A stretch of DNA of 64,000 nucleotides from Bauldia sp. (GCA_026126065.1 JAHCJY010000004.1:186001-250000); one strand, 5' to 3'. Shown: positions 51,798-63,011, numbered from the stretch's first letter. Program-made: numbers and translations. Notes: a model not told the origin generated them from the letters alone.

Positions 51798-52682
51798 TCA
51801 ACCCCGAGCCTCGTCCCCATCCTCGCGCGCGACGAGGAAGAGGCCGAGCGTGTTGGCGAGGCGGATCGTCGCCTCGCGCTCGGCAATCATCACGCGGCCG
51901 GCTTCGACGACGACGCCGGCAAGCCCGGCGGCAGCCGCGGCCCGGATGGTCTCGGGTCCGATGGTCGGCATGTCGACGCGGAGATCCTGGTGCGGCTTTG
52001 CGCACTTGGCGAGCGCGCCGGCGAAACCATGCGAAACGATACGGCCCGCTGCGCGAAGCGCAGCGACGCGCTCGAGCATGCCGTCGGTTCCCTCGGCGCC
52101 CTCGAGCGCAACCACGCGCCCACCGACCGCGACGGCCGCCTGACCGATATCAAGGCGGCCGATCATCTTGGCGGCGGCGAAGGCCGATTCGCCGTCGCGC
52201 AGATCACGCGGCGTCGCCTCGACGCGCCCGAGCCATCCGGCCGACACCACGAGTTCGCGGGCGATCTCATGGGCGCCGATGATGTTGAAGCCGCGCGTCT
52301 CGAAAAGCCGCACCGCCCCGAGCAGCACCGAGTTGTCGCCGCCGTTGAAGATACGGAGGATCGCCGGTCTGGCGAGGACGCCGCCGCGGTCGAGCGGCGC
52401 GCCGTGATAGTCCGGCCGGCTGCTGATACGGCCGACGAGAATAAGATCCTCGGTCCGGGTAGCCCTGAGGGTGAGGAGCAGACGCCCGACCTCGCCCCAG
52501 CCGACCCAGCGATGCGGATAGGCCTCGATCTCCCGGTCCGCCTCCCCGCTGATGCCGACCACGATGAAGGGCCGGCCGGCCCGCTGGGCGGCGGCGGCGA
52601 CGATCAGGGGGACAGCGCCGCCACCGGCCAGGATGGCGAGCGGCCGCGCCTCTGCAAGTACCGGGGCGATAGATCCGTCCAC
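51798..52682 (-). CDS. lpxI: UDP-2,3-diacylglucosamine pyrophosphatase LpxI
   Basis: The 294-residue LpxI (DUF1009) enzyme is the alphaproteobacterial replacement for LpxH and hydrolyses UDP-2,3-diacylglucosamine to lipid X. 'LAILAGGGAVPLIVA' opens the N-terminal domain; the catalytic C-terminal domain includes 'GQAAVAVGGRVVALEGAEGTDGML', in part, and 'KPHQDLRVDMPTIGPETI' with the key Asp. It is 4 bp after lpxA and 20 bp before lpxB. Confidence 0.94.
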   Translation of the reverse strand: MDGSIAPVLAEARPLAILAGGGAVPLIVAAAAQRAGRPFIVVGISGEADREIEAYPHRWVGWGEVGRLLLTLRATRTEDLILVGRISSRPDYHGAPLDRGGVLARPAILRIFNGGDNSVLLGAVRLFETRGFNIIGAHEIARELVVSAGWLGRVEATPRDLRDGESAFAAAKMIGRLDIGQAAVAVGGRVVALEGAEGTDGMLERVAALRAAGRIVSHGFAGALAKCAKPHQDLRVDMPTIGPETIRAAAAAGLAGVVVEAGRVMIAEREATIRLANTLGLFLVAREDGDEARG

Positions 52683-52686
52683 GCCG

Positions 52687-53487
52687 CTACACCTCGACGT
52701 CGCGGGGCGTGCACAAAGGCCGCTTCCCGCCCGTCCTGACGAAGTCGATCACGGTCATCACGGCCGGCACTTCGACGAAGCGCTCGGCCGCCCGTTCGAC
52801 GCGCTCGTCGAGGGTGCCCTTGCCGAAGAATATCTCGCGATAGGACGCGCGAAGCGCATGAATGGTCGGGCGGTCGAAGCCGCGGCGTTTCAGGCCGACG
52901 ATGTTGAGGCCACCGAGCTCGGCCCGGTCACCAACCGCAATCGCAAAGGGAATGATCTCCGCGTTCACGCCCGTCAACCCGCCGACAAAGGAGTATGCTC
53001 CTACACGAAGGCGCTGCTGCACGGCAGCGAGTCCGCCAAGGGTTGCATAGTCGCCGATCTCAACGTGGCCGCCAATGGTCGCTCCGTTGACCATGGTCAC
53101 ATGATTTCCGACCCTGCAATCATGCGCGACGTGGGCCCCGACCATCAGGAAGCAGGAATCCCCCACTTCCGTGTGCATCCGGCCACGCTGCGTGCCACGG
53201 TGGATCGTGACGTGTTCGCGGATGATGCAGTTGTCGCCGATGCGGACCGTGCTGGGCTCGCCCTTGAAGCTCAGATCCTGGGGATCGCCACCGATGGCGG
53301 CGAAGGGATAGATGCGTGCATTGGCGCCGATCAGGGTCTTGCCCGACAGCACGACGTGGGCGCCGATCATGGCGTTCGGACCGACCTCGACCTCCGCGCC
53401 GACGATGGCATACGGCCCGACCGTCGTCCCCTCGCCGAGAATTGCACCGTCCTCGACGACCGCAGTCCGGTGGATTGATCCGGTCAT
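52687..53487 (-). CDS. lpxA: UDP-N-acetylglucosamine O-acyltransferase
   Basis: The 266-residue left-handed beta-helix enzyme attaches the first 3-hydroxyacyl chain in lipid A synthesis. Hexapeptide repeats run from residue ~8 to ~190 ('[16 protein letters not shown]', '[14 protein letters not shown]' and '[19 protein letters not shown]', which includes the catalytic His), followed by a helical C-terminal domain. The start overlaps the fabZ stop by 4 bp. Confidence 0.96.
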   Translation of the reverse strand: MTGSIHRTAVVEDGAILGEGTTVGPYAIVGAEVEVGPNAMIGAHVVLSGKTLIGANARIYPFAAIGGDPQDLSFKGEPSTVRIGDNCIIREHVTIHRGTQRGRMHTEVGDSCFLMVGAHVAHDCRVGNHVTMVNGATIGGHVEIGDYATLGGLAAVQQRLRVGAYSFVGGLTGVNAEIIPFAIAVGDRAELGGLNIVGLKRRGFDRPTIHALRASYREIFFGKGTLDERVERAAERFVEVPAVMTVIDFVRTGGKRPLCTPRDVEV

Positions 53488-53969
53488 GCTGCCGCGTCAC
53501 CCATTACGGCGCTGACCTCGGCCTCGGCGACGACGAGGCCATCGACCTTGGCCTCGGCTCGGAACTTCCAGAGGTTCATCTTCTGGCGAAGCTTGTGGAC
53601 GTGGATCCGCACCTGATCGCCCGGCACGACCGGCCGTCGGAATTTGGCTGCGTCGATGCTGGTCAGGTAGACGGCGCCCTGCGCCGTCCGCCCGACGAAG
53701 GTGAGGCAGATCGCACCCGCCGTCTGCGCCATGGCCTCCAGGATCAAGACGCCCGGCATCACGGGCTTCGACGGGAAATGGCCAAGGAAGTGCGGCTCGT
53801 TGGCAGTCACGTTCTTGATGCCGATCGCGGAACGATCGCCATCGATCTCGATGATCCGGTCGACCATCAGGAAGGGATAGCGATGCGGCAGAAGCGCAAG
53901 AATCTGCTGGATATCCAGCGTCTCCAGCGTGGTCGTCGCGGGCTTTGCCGCCTCGGGTTCCATCGTCAT
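53484..53969 (-). CDS. fabZ: 3-hydroxyacyl-[ACP] dehydratase FabZ
   Basis: The 161-residue hot-dog-fold enzyme dehydrates 3-hydroxyacyl-ACP in fatty-acid elongation. It has '[19 protein letters not shown]' and the active-site His in '[23 protein letters not shown]', in part, with the catalytic Glu downstream. It is embedded between lpxD and lpxA with 4-bp overlaps on both sides, the common arrangement that balances phospholipid and lipid A supply. Confidence 0.96.
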   Translation of the reverse strand: MTMEPEAAKPATTTLETLDIQQILALLPHRYPFLMVDRIIEIDGDRSAIGIKNVTANEPHFLGHFPSKPVMPGVLILEAMAQTAGAICLTFVGRTAQGAVYLTSIDAAKFRRPVVPGDQVRIHVHKLRQKMNLWKFRAEAKVDGLVVAEAEVSAVMGDAAA

Positions 53970-55057
53970 CCCGGTTCCCCTGCTCCCGACGCGGCCTCTG
54001 ACGAACGGCTTCTGCTGCCGTGGTGCTCGAGACCCAGCTTCATCTCACGGGCGCGGGCGCGCAGCCACTGCTGAACCGGCCGGGCCGGCGCGCCGGCCCA
54101 GCGCGCCCCGGGGGGTACATCGACGTAAACGGCGCTGACACCCGCGATCTGGGCGCCGGCCCCGATCGTGATGTGCCCGTTGATGCCGGACTGGCCGCCG
54201 ATCACCACGAAATCCTCGATCGTTGCACTGCCGGCGACACCGACCTGGCCTGCGAGAAGGCAGTGCCGCCCGATTCTCACGTTGTGCCCTATCTGGACCT
54301 GATTATCGATCTTCGTCCCCTGGCCGATCACCGTGTCGCGGACGGCGCCGCGGTCGATCGTGGTGCCGGCGCCGATCTCGACGTCGTCCTGGACGATGAC
54401 CCGCCCGATCTGCGGCACCTTGATGTGCCCGGACCGGCCCCCGATGTAGCCGAAGCCGTCCTGTCCGATCCGAACGCCAGGGTGGATGAGCACGCGATCG
54501 CCGATGAAGGCGAACTGGATCGTGCAGCCGGCCCCGACCAGGCAGTTGCGACCGATCTTCACATGCGGTGCAATCACCGCGTGCGGCGCGATCACAGTGC
54601 CGGCGCCGATCTCGGCGCTCTCGCCCACCACGGCGCCCGCTTCCACGATCGCACCGTCCTCGATCCGTGCACCCGCGGCGACGATCGCCTGGGGCGATAT
54701 GCCGGTCTCGCCGGTGACGGACCGCGGGAGCAGCGACTGGGGATAGAGCCGGGACAGGATCAGCGTGAACGCGCGTCCCGGATCGCGAGCGACCAGCGCC
54801 ACGGTGGAGGACGGGAACACGGTTGCGTCGCGCGCCCTGCAGATGATCGCGCCCGCCCTGGTCGTGCTGGCGACCCGCACGAACCGGGACTTGTCCGCGA
54901 AGCAGATCTCGGACGGCCCCGCGACGTCAGGCGTGGCCGCCCCCGTGATGATGCGACCGAGATCGGTCCCCGGGGGCGCCGTCGCCCCGGTCAGCGCCAC
55001 GATGTCAGCAATGCTGAGCGGCGTCGGCCTCGCGAAGAACATAGTGTCTTCCGCCAT
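53966..55057 (-). CDS. lpxD: UDP-3-O-(3-hydroxyacyl)glucosamine N-acyltransferase
   Basis: The 363-residue lipid A enzyme adds the second 3-hydroxyacyl chain. A small N-terminal uridine-binding domain ('[20 protein letters not shown]') precedes hexapeptide repeats ('[20 protein letters not shown]', '[21 protein letters not shown]' in part) with the catalytic His in '[19 protein letters not shown]'. The ATG at 55057 has GGAGG 9-13 nt upstream; another ATG five codons later is possible. Confidence 0.95.
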   Translation of the reverse strand: MAEDTMFFARPTPLSIADIVALTGATAPPGTDLGRIITGAATPDVAGPSEICFADKSRFVRVASTTRAGAIICRARDATVFPSSTVALVARDPGRAFTLILSRLYPQSLLPRSVTGETGISPQAIVAAGARIEDGAIVEAGAVVGESAEIGAGTVIAPHAVIAPHVKIGRNCLVGAGCTIQFAFIGDRVLIHPGVRIGQDGFGYIGGRSGHIKVPQIGRVIVQDDVEIGAGTTIDRGAVRDTVIGQGTKIDNQVQIGHNVRIGRHCLLAGQVGVAGSATIEDFVVIGGQSGINGHITIGAGAQIAGVSAVYVDVPPGARWAGAPARPVQQWLRARAREMKLGLEHHGSRSRSSEAASGAGEPG

Positions 55058-55116
55058 GCGCCGGCCCGCCTCCATCGCCCCCGGCCGCCGGCCGGGGGAA
55101 GTCTCGCAACGGACGT

Positions 55117-57417
55117 CTAGAACGTGCCGCCGACGCTGAGGCGGATCGGCTGCTGGACGTCGTAGGGCGACGCGCTCAGGACCTTCGAGAAGTCGACCCT
55201 GATCAGGCCGAACGGCGAAGCCCACATGACCGACGCGCCAACCGATGCGCGGAGACCCGCATCGTCGAGGAATGGCGTCGGCCCGGGCAGCGGACCATCG
55301 ACACCCGTTAGGACGCCGGCATCGGCGAAGAGCGCGGCGCGGAAGCCGAGATCGCCCACGATCGGCAGCGGGAACCGGAGCTCGGCTGTGCCGATCACGT
55401 AGTTCCGCCCACCGATGGCCTGCGCATCGGCGTTATCCGTGCGCGGACCGAAGCCGAGGTCAGCGAAGCCGCGGATGTCGTCGCCGCCGAGGAAGAAGTT
55501 GTCGAGGACGCGGACATCCTGGCCGACGCCGGTGATGTTGCCGGCGCGGACGCGGAAGGCCGCGGTCAGCGGCGACCGGTAGCCGAGCGGGACATAGGCG
55601 CGGGTGTCCACCGTCGTGCGGAGGAAGGAGTTGTTGCCGCCAAGGCCCGCGTACTCGATCGCCGCGTTGAAGTAGAAGCCGCGAGTCGGGTTCTGGGCGC
55701 TGTTCACGTTGGAGTACGTGACGCCATAGCCAACCGCGGATGTGACGGTGCGGCCATCGGGGAAGAGGTCCTGATTGTCCGACTCGGCGATGGTCGTCGA
55801 GTTGAACCGGTAGCTGATCTGCGTGCTCAGGTGCTCGGTCAGCGTCAGGCCAAGCCGGATCTGGCCGCCATAGACTGTCGAGGTGAACGGCCGGGCGGCG
55901 GTGGCCCGCGTCTGGCGGGTGTAGACGTCGAACCCGATCGGGAGACGGCGGCCAAGGAAGTACGGCTCGGTGAACGAGACCGAGATGTTCCGGTTATTCC
56001 TGCCGATCGACAGCGCGATCCGGAGGTACTGGCCGCGGCCGAGGAAGTTCTGCTCCGTGAGCGAGAGCTCGCCGATCAGGCCGTCCGCGGTCGAGTAGCC
56101 GGCGGTCGCCGACACTTCGCCCGTGCGCCGTTCGGCGACGGTCACCACCAGGACGACGCGGTCGGGGCCGCTGCCACGCTGCTCGTTGATGGAGACATCG
56201 TCGAAGATGCCGAGATTGAGGAGCCGGCGCTCGATGCGATTGACGAGGACGCGATTGTAGGCATCGCCCTCGGCGAGGTCGAACTCGCGGCGGATCACGT
56301 AGTCGCGGGTACGGGTGTTCCCGACGATCTCGATGCGCTCGATGTAGTTCCGCGCCGCCTCGTCCACCATGAAGGTGAGGCCGATGGTGCTGTTCGCGTA
56401 GTCGCGGTTGGCGCGCGGCGTCACCGCGGCGAACGGATGGCCGGCATTGGCAAGCCGGACCGTGATGTCTTCCAGCGTCCGCTCGAGGTCGCGCGAGGAG
56501 AAAACGCGGCCTTCCACGACGTGCACGGCGCTGCGGAGCGTCGCGCCATCCATGCCGGGGATGGTCGAGTCGATCGCGATGGGGCCAAAGCGATAGAGCG
56601 GGCCTTCCGAGACATTGAAGGTAACGACGTAGCTGGCGCGCGCCTCGTCGAACACGGCGTCGACGGAGAGCACCTGGAAGTCGGCGTACCCGTTCTCGAC
56701 GTAGAACAGCCGGAGGAGTTCGCCGTCGATCGCGGCGCCCTGCTCGCTGTAGACGTCATTCTTGGTCAGCCAGCTGAGGAGATTGGAATCGCGGGTACGG
56801 ATGACCGTCGACAGCTGGCGATCGGAGAACGCCACGTTGCCGACGAAATCGATCGTGTCGATCCGGATGCGATCGCCTTCCTGGATGTTGAAGACGACGT
56901 TCGCCGCGTTCTCGCCGACGGACTGGATATCGACGGTGACGGTGACGGTCCGTCCGATCTGGTCGTAGCGGTCCATGATCCGCCGCGTATCCGCCGCGAT
57001 GAGCGACTGGCTGACCACGCCGCGGTTGGCGGTCTGGACGATCTCGGCGAGTTCGTTGTCATCGACCTTGCGGTTGCCGACGAAGGCGACCTGCACGGCG
57101 ACCGGGTTCTCCACGACGACGATGAAGATCGTGCCGCTCGTACCGGTGACGGTCACGTTGGCGAAGAGGCCCGTGACGAAAAGGGCGGAGAGCGTCGCGT
57201 TGAGGTCGGACTGCGTGTAATTCTGCCCGATCCGGACGGGAACGTAGCTGCGGATGGTGGCCGAATCGACCCGGACATTGCCGCTCACCTGGATGCTGGT
57301 GAGCGTCGCGGCCTGGGCCTCGGTGGCGACGGTCATCGCCGCCATGATCGTGACTGGCGCGCTCATCATGCAGGCGAACGCGAGCGCAGCCTTACGAACT
57401 TTCCGTAAAAACACCAT
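55117..57417 (-). CDS. bamA: Outer membrane protein assembly factor BamA
   Basis: A 766-residue outer-membrane insertase. Signal peptide 1-36 ends 'ATEAQA'. Five POTRA domains follow (first '[21 protein letters not shown]'; later '[22 protein letters not shown]', in part) to ~residue 410. The C-terminal 16-strand barrel contains 'GGDDIRGF', the conserved loop-6-type (V/I)RGF motif, and ends in the aromatic 'LSVGGTF'. It is 59 bp upstream of lpxD and 170 bp downstream of rseP; the longer gap may hold a promoter. Confidence 0.97.
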   Translation of the reverse strand: MVFLRKVRKAALAFACMMSAPVTIMAAMTVATEAQAATLTSIQVSGNVRVDSATIRSYVPVRIGQNYTQSDLNATLSALFVTGLFANVTVTGTSGTIFIVVVENPVAVQVAFVGNRKVDDNELAEIVQTANRGVVSQSLIAADTRRIMDRYDQIGRTVTVTVDIQSVGENAANVVFNIQEGDRIRIDTIDFVGNVAFSDRQLSTVIRTRDSNLLSWLTKNDVYSEQGAAIDGELLRLFYVENGYADFQVLSVDAVFDEARASYVVTFNVSEGPLYRFGPIAIDSTIPGMDGATLRSAVHVVEGRVFSSRDLERTLEDITVRLANAGHPFAAVTPRANRDYANSTIGLTFMVDEAARNYIERIEIVGNTRTRDYVIRREFDLAEGDAYNRVLVNRIERRLLNLGIFDDVSINEQRGSGPDRVVLVVTVAERRTGEVSATAGYSTADGLIGELSLTEQNFLGRGQYLRIALSIGRNNRNISVSFTEPYFLGRRLPIGFDVYTRQTRATAARPFTSTVYGGQIRLGLTLTEHLSTQISYRFNSTTIAESDNQDLFPDGRTVTSAVGYGVTYSNVNSAQNPTRGFYFNAAIEYAGLGGNNSFLRTTVDTRAYVPLGYRSPLTAAFRVRAGNITGVGQDVRVLDNFFLGGDDIRGFADLGFGPRTDNADAQAIGGRNYVIGTAELRFPLPIVGDLGFRAALFADAGVLTGVDGPLPGPTPFLDDAGLRASVGASVMWASPFGLIRVDFSKVLSASPYDVQQPIRLSVGGTF

Positions 57418-57587
57418 TGGCCGCCTGCACCCCTACCGCAATTGCGGTCGTCCGGACTTCGCCAAATTGTGGCGGATTCGCCCTAACGCCTCGTTATCGC
57501 GGAGATTAGACAGCGTTCGCCGGCCAAGGCAAGGGAACGGCTGGCCTCCAAGGCCGGAATCCCGCCAGACGTTGCCGAGTAGCAACG

Positions 57588-58742
57588 TCACTCAGTTGCA
57601 ACGACGCGAAAAAGCGAGACGAGATCGTTCCTGAGGGCCACGAAGAGCAGCGCCAGGACGAGCACCATCCCTACCCTGAGCGCGATTTCCTGCGCCCTCG
57701 GGCTCAGCGGCCGGCGGCGGACCGCCTCGATCCCGTAAAAGAGCAGGTGCCCACCGTCGAGGAGCGGAATCGGCAGGAGGTTCACGAAGCCGATGCTGAT
57801 CGAGATGAAGGCGGCAAAGGACACGAGCGTCGTGAAGCTCTCGGACGCCGCTCGCTCGGCAACGCGGGCGACGGTCACCGGGCCGCCAAGCTGGTCCAGC
57901 GATTCCCGTCCCGCAATGACACGGCCGAGATAGCCGAGCGTCGTGCTGATCGTGTACCAGACCTCGTTGACGCCAATCACAAAGGCACGCGGTACGGAGT
58001 ACCGCTGAATGAACGACTCGCCCTCCTCATATGTGTGGCCCACGCCGAGGCGGCCTACATTGTAGGGATTGCCGAGCGGGTCGACCGCCCGTTCGAGGGT
58101 GGGCGTCACGGTGAGCGTTATCTCCTCCCCGCCCCTCTCCACCACGACTGACAGCGGCCGGCCCGCGGCGAAGCCGACGGAGCGGGAGATGTCCGAGAAG
58201 CTCTCGATCGGGCGGCCGGAGATCGACAGGATGCGGTCGCCGACCTCAATACCCGCGGCAATTGCCCCGCCATCCTCCACGAGTGAATCGACGATGGGCG
58301 GCGTGACCAGCCGGCCGGCGGCCGTGAAGAACACTGTGAAGATGACGATCGCCAGAATGAAGTTGGCGATCGGTCCCGCGGCCACGATCGCGGCGCGACG
58401 TCCCACGGACTGCCCGATGAAGGACCGGGCGCGGACTGCGGGATCCATCCCGGTGAGCGCCAGCTCACGGTTTCCGGCGCTGGCGACGTTGTCGTCGCCC
58501 AGGAACTTCACGTAGCCGCCAAGCGGGATCGCCGAGATGCGCCAGCGCGTTCCGTGCCGGTCCGTGCGACCGATCAATTCCGGGCCGAAGCCGATGGAGA
58601 AGGTCTGAACGGCCACGCCGCACCAGCGCGCCACGAGAAAATGGCCGAGTTCATGGAAGAACACGACCACGATGATGACGAAGAGGAACGGCAGCAGCCA
58701 GCCGAGGTGAATCGAGCCGAGAAAGCCCATTGGATCGATCAA
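57588..58742 (-). CDS. rseP: RIP metalloprotease RseP
   Basis: A 384-residue intramembrane site-2 protease. The zinc motif HELGH is at residues 30-34 in the first helix, the third ligand region is 'NLLPIPLLDGGHLL' near the C-terminus, and one PDZ domain lies between ('GGAIAAGIEVGDRILSISG', ~125-195). In E. coli it releases sigma-E; alphaproteobacterial homologues act on other anti-sigma factors or signal-peptide remnants. It is 12 bp after dxr in the envelope operon. Confidence 0.95.
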   Translation of the reverse strand: MIDPMGFLGSIHLGWLLPFLFVIIVVVFFHELGHFLVARWCGVAVQTFSIGFGPELIGRTDRHGTRWRISAIPLGGYVKFLGDDNVASAGNRELALTGMDPAVRARSFIGQSVGRRAAIVAAGPIANFILAIVIFTVFFTAAGRLVTPPIVDSLVEDGGAIAAGIEVGDRILSISGRPIESFSDISRSVGFAAGRPLSVVVERGGEEITLTVTPTLERAVDPLGNPYNVGRLGVGHTYEEGESFIQRYSVPRAFVIGVNEVWYTISTTLGYLGRVIAGRESLDQLGGPVTVARVAERAASESFTTLVSFAAFISISIGFVNLLPIPLLDGGHLLFYGIEAVRRRPLSPRAQEIALRVGMVLVLALLFVALRNDLVSLFRVVATE

Positions 58743-58754
58743 GACATGTCCTCG

Positions 58755-59969
58755 TCAGACCAGCGCTTCTTCCAGGACCGCCGCGGCGCGGCGTCTTCCC
58801 TCGCGGTCGAGCGCGAGCGCGTCCCCGACCTCGTTTATCGGCCCCGCCAGCCCCGCCTGTGTCGCCTCGTCGAGCACGCGCTCGGCGAGAGGGACGATCC
58901 GGCCGAATGGGATTCGGCCGTCCAGGAAGGCAGCGACGGCGACCTCGTTGGCCGCATTGAGGATATTGGTTGCCCAAGGCCCCGCTTCCAGTGCCGCCCG
59001 CGCAAGCGTGAGCGAGGGGAAGCGCTCGCGATCCGGCTCCTCGAAGGAAAGCGTGCCGACGGCGGCAAGATCGAGCCGCTTGTGCGGCGCTGTCGCCCGC
59101 TCCGGCCAGAACAGGCAGTGGGTCAGCGGCACCCGCATGTCCGGCACGCTCATCTGGGCGATATTCGACCCGTCGCGGTAGGCGACCATGCCGTGGACGA
59201 TCGACTGGGTGTGGACGAGGACATCGATCCGGTCCGACGGGAGCCCGAACAGATGGTGCGCCTCGATCACCTCGAGGCCCTTGTTCATGAGCGTGGCGGA
59301 ATCGATCGAGATCTTCTCGCCCATCGACCAGTTGGGGTGGGCTAGCGCCTCGGCGCGCGTGGCGACGGCCATCCGGGCGGCCGTCCAGCGATAGAACGGA
59401 CCGCCCGATGCGGTGAGGATGACCCGGTCGACCTCCTCGAAGTTCCGCGTCTCGAGCGACTGGAAGACGGCGTTGTGTTCCGAATCGACCGGCAGCACCT
59501 GGCTGCCGCTCGCCACGGCCGTTGCGATGAACAGATCGCCGGCGCAGACGAGCGCCTCCTTGTTGGCGAGGGCAATGACCGCTCCGGTCCGCGCGGCGGC
59601 AAGGGTCGGCGGCAGCCCCGCCGCGCCCATGATCGCGGCGATCACTACGTCGGCCGGTCGCTCGGCCGCCGCGACGATCGCCTCGGGGCCCGCGCCGGCC
59701 TCGATACCGCTCCCGGCGAGCGCCGCCTTGAGTTCGGGGAGGCATTTCGGGTCGGCGATGGCCGCGAAGCGGGCGCCTAGCCGGCGGGCAATGGCGGCGA
59801 GCTTCTGCACGTTGCTCCCGGCCGTCACCGCCTCGACGGCAAACAGTTCGGGATTGCGTTCGAGGATGTCGATAGCGCTCGCGCCGACCGACCCTGTCAC
59901 GCCGAGGACGGTAATGCGGCGCTGGCCGCCAAGGCGTGGCCGGCGACGTTCGAGCCAGGGCCGGGTCAC
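58755..59969 (-). CDS. dxr: 1-deoxy-D-xylulose-5-phosphate reductoisomerase
   Basis: The 404-residue NADPH enzyme forms MEP in the non-mevalonate isoprenoid pathway. NADPH-binding 'VLGVTGSVGASAI' is near residues 21-33; 'ALANKEALVCAG', 'PVDSEHNAVFQ' and 'NWSMGEKISIDSATLMNKGLE', in part, are the substrate and metal sites. The start is a GTG at 59969 that overlaps the cdsA stop (GTGA). It provides precursors for UppS just upstream. Confidence 0.96.
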   Translation of the reverse strand: MTRPWLERRRPRLGGQRRITVLGVTGSVGASAIDILERNPELFAVEAVTAGSNVQKLAAIARRLGARFAAIADPKCLPELKAALAGSGIEAGAGPEAIVAAAERPADVVIAAIMGAAGLPPTLAAARTGAVIALANKEALVCAGDLFIATAVASGSQVLPVDSEHNAVFQSLETRNFEEVDRVILTASGGPFYRWTAARMAVATRAEALAHPNWSMGEKISIDSATLMNKGLEVIEAHHLFGLPSDRIDVLVHTQSIVHGMVAYRDGSNIAQMSVPDMRVPLTHCLFWPERATAPHKRLDLAAVGTLSFEEPDRERFPSLTLARAALEAGPWATNILNAANEVAVAAFLDGRIPFGRIVPLAERVLDEATQAGLAGPINEVGDALALDREGRRRAAAVLEEALV

Positions 59970-60802
59970 CACAGGATCAACCCCGTTCCGACGAGCGGCC
60001 AGCCCTGGTTCAGGGTGCCGATGAACGCCGCCGCGGCGGAAGCGACAATGAGGCCGTCGACACGGTCCATCACGCCGCCATGACCGGGAATGAGATTGCT
60101 CGCGTCCTTCACCCGGAAATGCCGCTTCACGGCGGATTCGAAGAGATCGCCCGCCGCCGACAGCAGCGACAGCACGAGCGCGACGACAATCGTTGCCGGC
60201 GTGACGGCCGCCCCAGTCATGAGGACGACGGCGAGGCCGGCCGCTATTCCGGCAACCGTCCCGCCGGCGAGCCCCGACCAGGTCTTCTTCGGCGACACAC
60301 GCGGCCACAGTTTTGGTCCGCCGAAGGTGCGGCCCGCGGCATAGGCACCGGTGTCGGAGCCCCACACCACGGCAAAGACGAAGAACACCGCGGCGATGCC
60401 GTTCAGCGGATCGACCCTGATCGCCATGAGCGAGATGCCGAGAAGGGCCGCGTAGATGACGCCGCCCGCCGCCCAGCGGCTGCCCGTCCAGATGACGACC
60501 CCCACGAAACCGAGCGCCAACACCAGGATTGCGGCCGCCGGCTGCGAGGCGGCGACGAGAAGGACGGCCACGACGCCTGGCGCTGCGACCGCAGCGGTGG
60601 CGTACTCGTCGTGTCCGACCGACATCGAAGTCCACTCCCAGGCAATCGCAGCCGTGACGACCGCAAGACCCACGGCGAGCAGCCAGCCTCCGACGAGGAC
60701 GCCGGCAAGCGCCACGACGGCGAGGATCACGCCTGAGACGATTCTCGTCCTCAGGTCGCCGGCAGGCCGGGGCGGCAGGCTGTCGGAAGGCGAGACGGTC
60801 AC
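59966..60802 (-). CDS. cdsA: Phosphatidate cytidylyltransferase
   Basis: A 278-residue polytopic membrane enzyme that makes CDP-diacylglycerol from phosphatidate and CTP. About eight helices are followed by the C-terminal CDS signature: 'SPKKTWSGLAGG', 'SAVKRHFRVKDASNLIPGHGG' in part, and 'VMDRVDGL'. The GTG at 60802 overlaps the uppS stop (GTGA); homologues begin near here. An ATG further upstream lies inside uppS and was rejected. Confidence 0.94.
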   Translation of the reverse strand: MTVSPSDSLPPRPAGDLRTRIVSGVILAVVALAGVLVGGWLLAVGLAVVTAAIAWEWTSMSVGHDEYATAAVAAPGVVAVLLVAASQPAAAILVLALGFVGVVIWTGSRWAAGGVIYAALLGISLMAIRVDPLNGIAAVFFVFAVVWGSDTGAYAAGRTFGGPKLWPRVSPKKTWSGLAGGTVAGIAAGLAVVLMTGAAVTPATIVVALVLSLLSAAGDLFESAVKRHFRVKDASNLIPGHGGVMDRVDGLIVASAAAAFIGTLNQGWPLVGTGLILW

Positions 60803-61572
60803 CCCGCCACGCCCGCCGCAGCGAGCCCGCCGTAGCGGCGCTTGCGGCGGCCGAACTCGTCGACCGCCTGGCCGAAGGCCTTCCGGTCGAAATCGGGCCA
60901 GTAGATCGGCAGGAACACAAGCTCCGAGTATGCCGCCTGCCAAAGCAGGAAATTGCTGAGGCGTAGTTCGCCGCTCGTCCGGATGATCAGGTCCGGATCT
61001 GGGATGCCGGCGGTGTCGAGATGGGCCGCGATCATCGTCGGCGTGATCTCCGCCGGCGTCACCTCGCCGCGCATCAGCTTCGGGGCGATCCGCCGCACGG
61101 CCCGGGCGATCTCGTCGCGGCCGCCATAGTTGAAGGCAACCTGGAATCGGAGTCCCGTGTTGTTCGCCGTCACCCGCTCGGCGTCCTCGAGAAGAAGGCA
61201 GATGTCCTTCGGAACCCCCTCCTCGGCGCCGATGACGGTGATCTTCACGCCCTTCTCATGAAGGTCGGCAAGGTCGCTCTGGATGAAGATCCGCAGGAGA
61301 GCGAAAAGGAGCTGCACCTCCTCGCTCGGCCGGGTCCAGTTCTCCGAGGAGAAGGAGAAGATCGTCAGGTAGCCGATGCCGAGTTCGGTTGCCGAGCTCA
61401 CAGCCTGGCGAACGGCCTCCATGCCGCGACGATGTCCCTCGGCGCGTGGCAAGCCGCGCTCCGCGGCCCAGCGCCCGTTGCCGTCCATGATGATGCCGAC
61501 ATGCACCGGCGGCGGCGTCCCGTGGGACGCTGCCTGCGGCTGCGGCAAGGTTGGCTGGAGGCGGGCTGACAT
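60799..61572 (-). CDS. uppS: Undecaprenyl diphosphate synthase (cis-prenyltransferase)
   Basis: The 257-residue enzyme makes the C55 lipid carrier for cell-wall and LPS synthesis. Catalytic Asp lies in 'HVGIIMDGNGRWA', followed by 'GHRRGMEAVR', 'LTIFSFSSENW' and 'DLIIRTSGELRLSNFLLWQ', in part, which are family signatures. A ~25-residue proline-rich extension precedes the core. It is 12 bp after frr. Confidence 0.97.
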   Translation of the reverse strand: MSARLQPTLPQPQAASHGTPPPVHVGIIMDGNGRWAAERGLPRAEGHRRGMEAVRQAVSSATELGIGYLTIFSFSSENWTRPSEEVQLLFALLRIFIQSDLADLHEKGVKITVIGAEEGVPKDICLLLEDAERVTANNTGLRFQVAFNYGGRDEIARAVRRIAPKLMRGEVTPAEITPTMIAAHLDTAGIPDPDLIIRTSGELRLSNFLLWQAAYSELVFLPIYWPDFDRKAFGQAVDEFGRRKRRYGGLAAAGVAG

Positions 61573-61584
61573 GCGTGGCAGTTC

Positions 61585-62133
61585 CTAGATCTGGAGGATC
61601 TCCGCTTCCTTCGCGGCAACCAGCTTGTCGATCTCGGCGATCGTGTCGTCCGTGAGCTTCTGCACCTTCTCGGTAAAGATCCGGTGCTCGTCCTGGCTCA
61701 CCTTGCCGTCCTTCTCTTCCTTCTTGGCGCCATCAAGGCCGTCGCGACGGACGTGCCGAACGGCGACGCGGGCCGCCTCGGCATATTTGTGGGCGACCTT
61801 GACGAGTTCCTGCCGCCGCTCCCGGTTGAGCTCCGGGATCGGGATGCGCATGGTGGCGCCTTCAACCACGGGATTGAGGCCGAGATTTGCCTCGCGGATG
61901 GCGCGGTCCACCGCCTGCACCGCGCTCCGGTCCCACACCTGGACCATGAGCATGCGCGCCTCGGGGACCGTGACGGTCGCAACCTGATTGATGGGCATGT
62001 CCGAACCGTAGACGGAGACGACGACCGGATCGAGCATGCTGCTCGACGCGCGGCCGGTGCGAATGGTCCCAAGTTCGCCCTGGAAGCTGGTGATGGCGCC
62101 CTGCATGCGGCGCCTGAGGTCGTCGAGATTCAT
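61585..62133 (-). CDS. frr: Ribosome recycling factor
   Basis: The 182-residue factor splits post-termination ribosomes with EF-G. It has the RRF pattern '[18 protein letters not shown]', '[20 protein letters not shown]' and '[19 protein letters not shown]'. The ATG at 62133 is preceded by a good GGAGGAAG. It is 64 bp after pyrH, the usual order in Bacteria. Confidence 0.97.
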   Translation of the reverse strand: MNLDDLRRRMQGAITSFQGELGTIRTGRASSSMLDPVVVSVYGSDMPINQVATVTVPEARMLMVQVWDRSAVQAVDRAIREANLGLNPVVEGATMRIPIPELNRERRQELVKVAHKYAEAARVAVRHVRRDGLDGAKKEEKDGKVSQDEHRIFTEKVQKLTDDTIAEIDKLVAAKEAEILQI

Positions 62134-62197
62134 GGCTTCCTCCGTGGACGGCGCCGGGCGGCGGCCCGATGGCCCGGCCGGCGCGTCGCGCGCCTGA

Positions 62198-62920
62198 CTA
62201 TCGATCGCTGACGATCGTGCAGCGGCCCCGGCCGTGCAGCACGTCAACCAAAGCGCCGGGGTCGTGAATCGAGAAGACGATTATCGGAATCCCGTTGTCG
62301 CGGGCAAGCGCGACGGCGGCGGCGTCCATGACCTCGAGTCCGCGCGCCAGCACCTGATGGTGCGTCAGCGTCTCGAAGCGGACAGCCTTTGGGTCCTTCT
62401 TGGGGTCGGCGGAATAGATGCCGTCGACCTTGGTCCCCTTGAGCAGAGCGTCGCAGCCCATCTCGGCTGCCCGCAGCGCTGCACCTGAATCGGTGGTGAA
62501 GAACGGATTGCCGGTGCCGCCGGCGAAGATGACGACCTTGCCCCGCTTCATCGCGTTCTCGGCGCGCTGCTGCGTGAAGGTCTCGCAGATCGTCGGCATC
62601 GGCACGGCCGAGAAGATCCGGGCTGGGACGCCGTTCTTCTCGAGGCCCTCGTGGAGCGCGATCGCGTTCATCACCGTGGCGAGCATACCCATGTGATCGC
62701 CCGCGACGCGATTGCCACCGAGGGCCGCGATCTTCATGCCGCGGAAGATGTTGCCGCCGCCAATGACGATGCCGACCTGGACCCCGGCCGCGACCACGGT
62801 CTTCACCTCGCCGGCAACCCGGCCGACCACGGCATCGTCGATGCCGAAAAGCTGACTTCCCAGAAGGGCTTCGCCCGACAGCTTGAGAAGGACCCTCTTG
62901 TACCGGAGTCCCTCAGCCAT
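62198..62920 (-). CDS. pyrH: UMP kinase
   Basis: The 240-residue hexameric kinase converts UMP to UDP. It has '[11 protein letters not shown]' at the N-terminus, 'GGGNIFRG' in the nucleotide site, '[15 protein letters not shown]' and '[17 protein letters not shown]', all typical. It is 148 bp after tsf; the terminator at 63012-63040 lies between, so pyrH likely also has a promoter of its own. Confidence 0.97.
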   Translation of the reverse strand: MAEGLRYKRVLLKLSGEALLGSQLFGIDDAVVGRVAGEVKTVVAAGVQVGIVIGGGNIFRGMKIAALGGNRVAGDHMGMLATVMNAIALHEGLEKNGVPARIFSAVPMPTICETFTQQRAENAMKRGKVVIFAGGTGNPFFTTDSGAALRAAEMGCDALLKGTKVDGIYSADPKKDPKAVRFETLTHHQVLARGLEVMDAAAVALARDNGIPIIVFSIHDPGALVDVLHGRGRCTIVSDR

Positions 62921-63011
62921 CGTCCGCCTCCAAAGTCAGCCTGCGCTGCGCGGGTGTGTACAGGGCGCGCCGAAGCTTGTCACCGCCGGAACGAAGCGAC
63001 GGGCACAAAAT

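Noticed and set aside
57418..57587. Terminator in the rseP-bamA gap
   Set aside because: No stem followed by a T-run on the minus strand; the gap more likely holds a bamA promoter, but no clear -35/-10 pair was seen.
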